Position numbers and translations under genes: made by a program. Positions 1 to 5,078 of a stretch of 5,078 bases of DNA are shown in pieces. How positions within the stretch are numbered: position 1 is the stretch's first letter; each line of letters starts with the position of its first letter. Origin of the DNA: an uncultured Aquimarina sp. (lineage in GTDB: Bacteria > Bacteroidota > Bacteroidia > Flavobacteriales > Flavobacteriaceae); contig CALGNG010000319.1 in the NCBI GenBank assembly GCA_937958735.1, positions 1 through 5,078 of the forward strand. Reading direction: 5' to 3'. The notes beneath the pieces were generated by a model. The model made no database searches. It was not told where the DNA came from and saw only the letters and a list, made by a program, of their open reading frames with translations.

Positions 1-830
1 TCTTTTACTTTAGATTCTGGGTAATAACTCCATTTACATTGGTGGAATCCTAGCGCCCATAATGGAGGTAGTTCTGGTACTCCTGTAAGTTTTGTGTATT
101 TTTCTACTACTTCTTCTACTTCTGGTCCGTAGATAAAATAATAATTCATTTCTCCTCCTAAGGCCCAAAAACTAGTTACATGTCTACGCTCGCTACAAAA
201 ATCAAAAAAGGTTCTAAAAGTATTATCAAAAAATACTCCGTAAGCATTATTGTGATGTAGGCCTATATAAAAAGGAATGGATTTATAAATAGGATCTGTT
301 TCCGCTCCAAAAGCATAGGAATCTGTTGCCCAATTCTCTAAACGTTTCCCTTTTAAGTTTAGGTGCATAGGCTTGTCTCCTAACCCATAAAAATTTTCTG
401 CATCTTCCGATACTTTACTCATTTTTATAATATCGGTACCTAGCTCGTAACTTTCTTCCCAATGGAAGCCTTGCTCATCTTTTAATATAATTTTACCCGA
501 TTCCAAACAGTAAATTGTTTTTCTTAGATCGGATTTAGAAATATAAACGGATACTTTCTCCGTTTCTATAATATAATACTCTTCCTCTTCTTTAAGTTCT
601 AAAAAATTATAACCCGTAGTAGGATTTTTATCTATGGCATAAGAAAAGTCGTCTTCGAAGTTACTTGTTGTTGTATACCTAAAACGAATTACACTATCTC
701 TAAGCACAGTAACTTCTAATATTACTCTATTTTCTGTATGAAAATAAAATTTATCTAAGTCTTTTTCTTGCTTTATTATTTTAGAGGGAAATTGATTCCC
801 CTTTTTTTCAATTTCTTCGTTTAATATCAT
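1..830 (-). CDS. Glycoside hydrolase family 31 alpha-glucosidase, N-terminal part (gene runs off the left edge)
   Basis: The reading frame stays open from an ATG at 828-830 to the window edge and gives 276 residues (MILNEEIEKKG... to ...YYPESKVK). An in-frame TAG two codons upstream fixes this ATG as the first possible start. Residues 1 to about 250 are the beta-rich N-terminal region of GH31 enzymes; NFYGLGDKPMHLNLKGKR (146-163) followed by ENWATDSYAFG (165-175) is the typical GH31 substrate-pocket segment. LTGVPELPPLWALGFHQCKW (248-267) is the conserved entry into the catalytic (beta/alpha)8 barrel. The catalytic aspartates lie beyond the edge, so activity cannot be judged; family members of this type are about 700-850 residues long. 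There is no signal peptide or membrane segment, so the enzyme is probably cytosolic. As the last visible gene of a glycogen operon it most likely hydrolyses terminal alpha-1,4-linked glucose from malto-oligosaccharides or glycogen. GH31 also includes alpha-xylosidases and other specificities, so the substrate is inferred from context. Confidence 0.9.
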   Translation of the reverse strand, partial: MILNEEIEKKGNQFPSKIIKQEKDLDKFYFHTENRVILEVTVLRDSVIRFRYTTTSNFEDDFSYAIDKNPTTGYNFLELKEEEEYYIIETEKVSVYISKSDLRKTIYCLESGKIILKDEQGFHWEESYELGTDIIKMSKVSEDAENFYGLGDKPMHLNLKGKRLENWATDSYAFGAETDPIYKSIPFYIGLHHNNAYGVFFDNTFRTFFDFCSERRHVTSFWALGGEMNYYFIYGPEVEEVVEKYTKLTGVPELPPLWALGFHQCKWSYYPESKVK

Positions 831-849
831 CTTCTATCTCTTTTTCAAT

Positions 850-885
850 CTACACCAAATTTCAACTTTAAATATGTTGGTGTAG
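850..885. repeat. Inverted repeat in the glgB to GH31 spacer
   Basis: Perfect 9-bp arms, CTACACCAA at 850-858 and TTGGTGTAG at 877-885, are separated by 18 bases. Within the loop, ATTT (859-862) can also pair with AAAT (870-873), lengthening the stem past a 3-base bulge. On the coding (minus) strand the structure ends 19 bases before the GH31 ATG. It is followed by ATTGAAAAAGAG rather than a T run, so it does not look like a rho-independent terminator. It could be a regulator's binding site or a 5'-leader hairpin; the sequence does not decide between these. Confidence 0.6.
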
Positions 886-913
886 GTTAATAAAACTCAA
901 TTATAAAGTTAAT

Positions 914-2821
914 TTATATCTGTTTTAAAACAAGTACCGATAACGGTGGTAGCGTTACGTTAAGCGAATATTTTTTATTATGATATTTTTTAGTGTTAAT
1001 TTTTATTTTTTTATCATTTTTAACATCGCTACCATAGTATTTTCCTAAATCAGAATTAAAAATCTCTTCCCAATTTCCATTTTGATGTACTCCTATCGTA
1101 TAATCTTCTCTAACCTGTGGAGTAAAATTACAAAGTATTATTAAATCATTTTGGACATCGTGTCCTTTTCTTATAAAACTTATTACAGAATTTTGATTAT
1201 CGTCTAAAGATATCCATTCGAATCCTTCTTCACTAAACCCTTTTTCATATAATGCTGGTTCTCTTTTATATAGCAGGTTTAATTCCTTCATAAAGTGTTT
1301 AAATTTATGATGCGGTTCAAATTCTAACAAATGCCAATCTAAACTTTGTTCGAAATTCCACTCGGCAGTTTGGGCAAACTCCCCTCCCATAAATAGTAAT
1401 TTAGTACCAGGATGTAAATACATTAATCCTAACATGGTTCTTAAATTAGCAAAGCGCTGCCAATCGTCTCCAGGCATTTTATAAATTAGAGATTTTTTAC
1501 CATGTACCACTTCATCGTGAGATAGTGGAAGCATAAAATGCTCGCTAAAAACATAGGCTAAACTAAAGGTTATATCGTTTTGGTGGTATTGCCTAAAAAA
1601 GGTGTCTTTGGAAAAATACTCTAAGGTATCGTTCATCCATCCCATCATCCACTTCATACCAAAACCTAGTCCTCCAAATTCTACTGGTTTGGTAACTCCA
1701 GGAAACGCTGTAGACTCTTCTGCTATAGTTTGCACACCGTCAAAACGGGTGTATATTTCTTTATTTAATTCTATTAAAAAATCTTTGGCTTCTAAGTTTT
1801 CTCTACCTCCATAAATATTGGGTTCCCACCCACCTTCTTCTCTAGAATAATCTAGATATAACATAGATGCTACAGCATCTACTCTTAGACCATCTACATG
1901 AAATTCCTGTAACCAAAATATGGCGTTACTTATTAAAAAGGCTTTTACCTCGTTACGACTATAATTAAAAATAAGACTTTTCCAGTCTGGATGATATCCT
2001 TTTTTGGGATCTGGGTACTCGTATAAATGTGATCCATCAAAAAGACCTAAACCATGAGCATCTTCTGGAAAATGAGAGGGTACCCAATCTATAATTACCC
2101 CTATATCGTTTTGATGAAATTGATCTATTAAATATTTTAAATCGTCTGGGGTTCCAAAACGAGAACTAGGCGCAAAATATCCTGTTAATTGGTATCCCCA
2201 AGATGGTGAATATGGATATTCCATAATAGGCATAAATTCTACATGTGTAAAATTCATATCTTTAACATAAGCTACCAAATCTACAGCTAGTTCTCTAAAG
2301 TTTAAGTTTTTATTTTCTTCTTTACGTTTCCAAGATTCTAAATGCACTTCGTAAACAGAATAGGGTTTATCTAATCCATTTTTATCTTTTCGATATCCCA
2401 TCCAAACTTTATCTTTCCATTTATAGGAAGAGTCTTCTTGTATTACCGAGGCTGTTTTGGGTGGCGTTTCGCATAACCTACCATAAGGGTCTGCTTTTTC
2501 GGTTACTATACCAGTATTATTAGATTCTATTTTATATTTATACAATACCCCGTCTCCTAGTTCTGGGATAAATCCTTCCCAAATACCAGAACTGTCCCAA
2601 CGTACTTGTAATTGATGCCCTTCTCCTGTCCAATAATTAAAATCTCCTATTACCGAAACGGCTTTAGCAGAGGGTGCCCATACCGAAAAATAGGTTCCCT
2701 TTACTCCATCTAGTTCTATTACATGGGCTCCAAACTTGTCGAATAAGTTGTAATGAGATCCATTTTTAAAGAGAGAAATATCAAAATCGGTGAATAAAGA
2801 ATATGGTTGAACTAAAGACAT
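914..2821 (-). CDS. glgB: 1,4-alpha-glucan (glycogen) branching enzyme GlgB
   Basis: A complete 635-residue GH13 branching enzyme. It cleaves alpha-1,4 chains and re-attaches the fragment by an alpha-1,6 bond, making the branch points of glycogen in the cytoplasm. Residues about 20-120 form the CBM48-like N-terminal beta domain (GTYFSVWAPSAKAVSVIGDF, 42-61), and YEVHLESWKR (157-166) opens the catalytic barrel. Conserved catalytic regions are DWVPSHF (245-251), HVDGLRVDAV (308-317) with D315 as nucleophile, TIAEEST (365-371) with E368 as expected acid/base, and LSHDEVVHGK (433-442) with D436 as transition-state stabiliser. The C-terminal beta domain ends PPLSVLVLKQI. All expected catalytic residues are present. 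At 635 residues it is shorter than the 728-residue E. coli enzyme because it lacks the extra N-terminal N1 domain. The start MSLVQPYSLFTDFDI fits flavobacterial-type GlgB, and no Shine-Dalgarno-like sequence precedes it. It lies 174 bp downstream of glgC. Confidence 0.97.
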   Translation of the reverse strand: MSLVQPYSLFTDFDISLFKNGSHYNLFDKFGAHVIELDGVKGTYFSVWAPSAKAVSVIGDFNYWTGEGHQLQVRWDSSGIWEGFIPELGDGVLYKYKIESNNTGIVTEKADPYGRLCETPPKTASVIQEDSSYKWKDKVWMGYRKDKNGLDKPYSVYEVHLESWKRKEENKNLNFRELAVDLVAYVKDMNFTHVEFMPIMEYPYSPSWGYQLTGYFAPSSRFGTPDDLKYLIDQFHQNDIGVIIDWVPSHFPEDAHGLGLFDGSHLYEYPDPKKGYHPDWKSLIFNYSRNEVKAFLISNAIFWLQEFHVDGLRVDAVASMLYLDYSREEGGWEPNIYGGRENLEAKDFLIELNKEIYTRFDGVQTIAEESTAFPGVTKPVEFGGLGFGMKWMMGWMNDTLEYFSKDTFFRQYHQNDITFSLAYVFSEHFMLPLSHDEVVHGKKSLIYKMPGDDWQRFANLRTMLGLMYLHPGTKLLFMGGEFAQTAEWNFEQSLDWHLLEFEPHHKFKHFMKELNLLYKREPALYEKGFSEEGFEWISLDDNQNSVISFIRKGHDVQNDLIILCNFTPQVREDYTIGVHQNGNWEEIFNSDLGKYYGSDVKNDKKIKINTKKYHNKKYSLNVTLPPLSVLVLKQI

Positions 2822-2833
2822 ATAGTATGCTGT

Positions 2834-2850
2834 GTTTATTATTAATAAAC
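2834..2850. repeat. 17-bp AT-rich palindrome just upstream of glgB
   Basis: GTTTATT (2834-2840), ATT, AATAAAC (2844-2850): a perfect 7-bp inverted repeat around a 3-base centre. It ends 12 bases before the glgB ATG on the coding strand. The stem is almost all A/T and would be weak as RNA, so an operator-like DNA site or chance are both possible. Its distal arm overlaps one arm of the longer inverted repeat at 2845-2979. Confidence 0.5.
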
Positions 2851-2979
2851 GAGACCTCTAAAGAGTCTTAAACGCTATGCTAATTGGATAAAATTATCGG
2901 ATTATCTTAACTAAAAGAAGTAATAGGATATAGATACTATTAGCTTAACGGTACTAAACTTTAAAACGGACTCGTTTAT
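2845..2979. repeat. Long-range inverted repeat spanning most of the glgC-glgB spacer
   Basis: ATAAACGAG at 2845-2853 and CTCGTTTAT at 2971-2979 are exact reverse complements, 117 bases apart. The enclosed stretch holds smaller inverted repeats, including GCTAAT/ATTAGC (2879-2884 and 2939-2944), and further copies of a short (T)AAACG-like core at 2869-2874, 2946-2950 and 2963-2968. No start codon for a minus-strand small gene occurs in the spacer, and no TAnnTTTG-type Bacteroidota promoter box is present on the coding strand. It may be an RNA leader, a small non-autonomous mobile element or chance pairing in AT-rich DNA. Confidence 0.4.
2852..2868 (-). other. Possible short hairpin in the glgC-glgB spacer
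   Basis: On the coding strand AGACTCT and AGAGGTCT can pair into a 7-bp stem with one bulged G and a minimal TT loop; the innermost pair probably opens in practice. It lies 30 bases before the glgB start and is followed by CGTTTATTAATAATAAAC, which has no uninterrupted T run. I do not call it a terminator. An mRNA-stability or leader element is possible. Confidence 0.3.
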
Positions 2980-2995
2980 AGATTTTTATGATTAA

Positions 2996-4270
2996 TTAAC
3001 CTATACTTGTGTTTGGAGCTATAATGGCACTATTTTTTATTACAATAACACCATCTTTTACCACGTAGGTATCTGTTTCTGTATTGGATAAATGGTCGCC
3101 TCCTTTAATGGTTACATTGTTTCCTATTCTACAGTTTTTTTCTACTATTGCTCCACTTACGTTACAATTTTCGCCAATACCTATGTAGGGCTTACCAGAT
3201 TTAATACAGGCTTCTATTTCCGACAAACTTTGGTATTGATCGGCTCCCATTATATAAGAGTCCTTTATAATTGTCCCATTTCCTATTCTGGAACGAACCC
3301 CTATTATAGAATGCTCTATAGTATCTGCGGCTATAATGGTACCTTCACTAATCATTGCTTTATTTACTCTTGTGTCTTGTAATTTACAAGGAGGCAATAT
3401 ACGGGCACGCGTTAAGATATTATTTTCTTTGTCAAAAAGATTGAATTTAGGAATATCATCTGTTAATGCTAAATTGGCTTCGTAGAAAGACTTTATGGTT
3501 CCTATATCTTCCCAATAGCCTTCGTATTGATAACCAAAAACTTTACGTCCGCCGGTAATCGCATCTGGTATAATTTCTTTTCCAAAATCTACCGCATCGT
3601 TACTTAGTACTTCATCTAATACTTTTCTATTAAAAATATAAATCCCCATAGAAGCTAAGTATTCTTTCCCTTCTGCTTTGGACTCTTCGGATACTTCCGA
3701 CTCCCACCCTGGTAATTCTTCTAAAGGTGGTTTTTCTGTAAAGGTTTTTATAAAACTATTTTCATCTGTTTTTAAAATCCCAAATTCTGGTGCTTCTTTA
3801 GACGATACAGGTTGTGTGGCTACGGTAATTTCTGCACCGCTATCCACGTGTCTTTGTACCATCTCCATCAAGTCCATTTGGTATAACTGGTCTCCTGATA
3901 ATATTAAAGCGTATTCCCAATCTTTACGATTAAAATGGTGTTGGCATTGTTTTACTGCATCCGAAGTACCTTGGAACCAGGTTTGGTTATTAGGTGTTTG
4001 TTCTGCTGCTAAAATATCTACGAAAGATTCACTAAATCCACTAAACTGATAGGTGTTTTTTACGTGAGAATTTAAAGATGCTGAATTAAATTGTGTAAGT
4101 ACAAAAATGCGTTTTAAATCGTTATTAATACAATTAGATATTGGAATATCTACTAAACGATATTTACCTGCAATAGGCACTGCTGGTTTAGAACGGTGAC
4201 TAGTTAATGGCTCTAAGCGTGTTCCTCTTCCTCCTCCTAGGATAATACTTAATACTTTCTTGTTTAGCAT
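2996..4270 (-). CDS. glgC: Glucose-1-phosphate adenylyltransferase (ADP-glucose pyrophosphorylase) GlgC
   Basis: A complete 424-residue enzyme making ADP-glucose and pyrophosphate from ATP and glucose-1-phosphate, normally the committed and allosterically controlled step of bacterial glycogen synthesis. The N-terminal nucleotidyltransferase domain (about 1-270) carries GGGRGTRLEPLTSHRSKPAV (12-31) for nucleotide binding, WFQGTSDAV (98-106), LSGDQLYQMD (124-133) with D127 in the metal/catalytic segment, FTEKP (177-181) whose K180 matches the glucose-1-phosphate-binding lysine of E. coli GlgC, SMGIYIF (207-213), DFGKEIIPDAI (228-238) and YWEDIGTIKSFYEANL (252-267). The C-terminal part (about 285-424) is a left-handed beta-helix of hexapeptide repeats, typical of the tetrameric family. 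Its ending (RIGNNVTI, then YVVKDGVIVIKNSAII) resembles plant and cyanobacterial enzymes more than E. coli GlgC. The ATG at 4268-4270 is 4 bp after the glgA stop, so translation is probably coupled; its upstream bases AAAAATAGAAAT hold no Shine-Dalgarno motif. Confidence 0.97.
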   Translation of the reverse strand: MLNKKVLSIILGGGRGTRLEPLTSHRSKPAVPIAGKYRLVDIPISNCINNDLKRIFVLTQFNSASLNSHVKNTYQFSGFSESFVDILAAEQTPNNQTWFQGTSDAVKQCQHHFNRKDWEYALILSGDQLYQMDLMEMVQRHVDSGAEITVATQPVSSKEAPEFGILKTDENSFIKTFTEKPPLEELPGWESEVSEESKAEGKEYLASMGIYIFNRKVLDEVLSNDAVDFGKEIIPDAITGGRKVFGYQYEGYWEDIGTIKSFYEANLALTDDIPKFNLFDKENNILTRARILPPCKLQDTRVNKAMISEGTIIAADTIEHSIIGVRSRIGNGTIIKDSYIMGADQYQSLSEIEACIKSGKPYIGIGENCNVSGAIVEKNCRIGNNVTIKGGDHLSNTETDTYVVKDGVIVIKNSAIIAPNTSIG

Positions 4271-4274
4271 ATTT

Positions 4275-5078
4275 CTATTTTTGATCTACTAAAATTAGTG
4301 ACTTATACATTTTAATATATTCTTTAGCTGACTTATCCCAGCCATTCTCTATTTTCATTAATTGTTGACGCTTTGTCTTAAAAAAACTTTTATTAGCATA
4401 TACATCTATAGCCCTTTGTATTGCAAAATTTATTTCGTGTACTGTAACCGGGTTTAATACAATACCATATCCTTCTTCTCCATTATCTATATCTATAATC
4501 GTATCTTTTAATCCTCCTGTATTACTTACTATTGGAAACATTCCATAACGCATTGCATACATTTGGTTTAAACCACAAGGTTCTACTCTGGATGGCATTA
4601 ACAAAAAATCGGCTCCTCCATATATAATATGAGAAAGATTCTCGTCATACCCTATAAAGGTATTAAACTTTCCTTTTATTCTTTCTTGGAGTTCTCTAAG
4701 TTCGGATTCGGTGTCTGGACTTCCGCTTCCAAGAATTAATAGGTTTACCTCTTTGTTTTCTTTTTCTAGGACTTCTCTAACAACTTGTGGTAATAGATCC
4801 GATCCTTTTTCGTAAACAAAACGTCCTATAAAAGCGATTAAAGGCAAATTAGGATCTAAATTATAGGTATCACATAACCATTCCTTATTAGCTTCTCTTC
4901 CTTGCTCTACAGAATTAACATCAAAATTCGAAATTAACATTGGGTCGGTCTTAGAATTCCAAACATCGGTATCTACTCCGTTTAAAATCCCTATAGATTT
5001 GGCCGTTTCGTTACGCAATAAACCTTCTAGACCGTTAGCCACTTCTTGTAACTCTCCCAAATAGTTTGGGGATACCGT
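4275..5078 (-). CDS. glgA: Glycogen synthase GlgA, C-terminal part (gene begins beyond the right edge)
   Basis: The frame is open to the window edge, giving 267 residues and a TAG stop at 4275-4277. It begins TVSPNYLGELQ, so the TTG at 5058-5060 is an internal leucine codon, not a start. The visible part is the end of the N-terminal domain and the C-terminal Rossmann domain of a GT5 (GT-B fold) starch/glycogen synthase, which transfers glucose from ADP-glucose to growing alpha-1,4 chains. Numbering from the edge: GLEGLL (16-21), GILNGVDTDVW (30-40), FIGRFVYEKGSDLL (83-96) with R86 and K91 matching the substrate-binding R300 and K305 of E. coli GlgA, IGYDENLSHIIYGGADFLLM (142-161), PSRVEPCGLNQMYAMRYG (162-179) with E166 matching E377, and the phosphate-binding TGGL (187-190). 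The missing part should hold the N-terminal acceptor domain, roughly 200 residues. No truncation or frameshift is visible in what remains. Confidence 0.96.
   Translation of the reverse strand, partial: TVSPNYLGELQEVANGLEGLLRNETAKSIGILNGVDTDVWNSKTDPMLISNFDVNSVEQGREANKEWLCDTYNLDPNLPLIAFIGRFVYEKGSDLLPQVVREVLEKENKEVNLLILGSGSPDTESELRELQERIKGKFNTFIGYDENLSHIIYGGADFLLMPSRVEPCGLNQMYAMRYGMFPIVSNTGGLKDTIIDIDNGEEGYGIVLNPVTVHEINFAIQRAIDVYANKSFFKTKRQQLMKIENGWDKSAKEYIKMYKSLILVDQK

Noticed and set aside
850..885. Rho-independent terminator after glgB
   Set aside because: The stem is present but neither strand has a T run after it, and the next gene follows in the same direction within 83 bp.
1602..1814. 70-codon plus-strand open frame
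   Set aside because: It lies wholly inside glgB on the opposite strand, its translation has no recognisable domain, and the glgB frame carries all expected catalytic motifs.
2852..2868. Rho-independent terminator between glgC and glgB
   Set aside because: The stem is short with a bulge and a 2-base loop, and the following sequence has only a broken T stretch.
2827..2871. 14-codon plus-strand mini-ORF with three successive TTA leucine codons (MLCLLLINETSKES), leader-peptide-like
   Set aside because: It runs opposite to all genes here, has no plus-strand gene to control, and the TTA run is part of the AT palindrome at 2834-2850.
2886..2900. GATAAAATTATC palindrome as an operator
   Set aside because: Only 5-bp A/T-dominated arms; this is expected by chance in DNA of this composition.
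3092..3382. 96-codon plus-strand open frame
   Set aside because: Antisense to the GlgC beta-helix region; its Tyr/Phe/Cys-rich translation is what the repetitive hexapeptide-coding strand gives in reverse.
3678..4049. 123-codon plus-strand open frame
   Set aside because: Antisense to the GlgC catalytic domain with no recognisable fold or start signal; a shadow of the real gene.
4275..5060. Reading glgA as a complete 261-residue gene starting at TTG 5058-5060
   Set aside because: The frame continues upstream to the edge with the family-typical TVSPNY, and glycogen synthases need an N-terminal domain of roughly 200 more residues. The gene is cut by the window, not short.

Overview
The window is a strongly AT-rich, tightly packed bacterial segment. 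All of its genes lie on the minus strand, so transcription runs from high to low coordinates. In that order it holds the 3' part of a glycogen synthase gene (glgA, cut by the right edge), a complete ADP-glucose pyrophosphorylase gene (glgC), a complete glycogen branching enzyme gene (glgB), and the 5' part of a cytosolic glycoside hydrolase family 31 alpha-glucosidase (cut by the left edge). The AT richness, the lack of Shine-Dalgarno-like sequence before the starts, the glgA-glgC-glgB order and the look of the proteins point to a member of Bacteroidota, most likely a flavobacterium. That placement is inference, since no rRNA or other phylogenetic marker is present.

Layout: 4275-5078 glgA (partial); 4 bp gap; 2996-4270 glgC; a 174-bp spacer (2822-2995) rich in inverted repeats; 914-2821 glgB; an 83-bp spacer (831-913) with a 9-bp inverted repeat; 1-830 GH31 alpha-glucosidase (partial). 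The rest of the two spacers is featureless AT-rich DNA. No RNA gene, insertion sequence, CRISPR array or convincing rho-independent terminator was seen.

The genes form a storage-polysaccharide pathway. GlgC makes ADP-glucose from glucose-1-phosphate and ATP, GlgA transfers glucose from ADP-glucose to the non-reducing end of an alpha-1,4 chain, and GlgB cuts and rejoins chains to create alpha-1,6 branches. The GH31 enzyme has no export signal and probably releases glucose from malto-oligosaccharides or glycogen chains in the cytoplasm. Glycogen phosphorylase and debranching enzyme genes are not in this window.

This is a conventional glycogen operon and I found no evidence of an undescribed system. 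The points most worth a second look are the unexpectedly long, repeat-rich glgC-glgB spacer, the inverted repeat just upstream of the GH31 start, and the GlgC C-terminus, which resembles plant and cyanobacterial enzymes more than the E. coli one.
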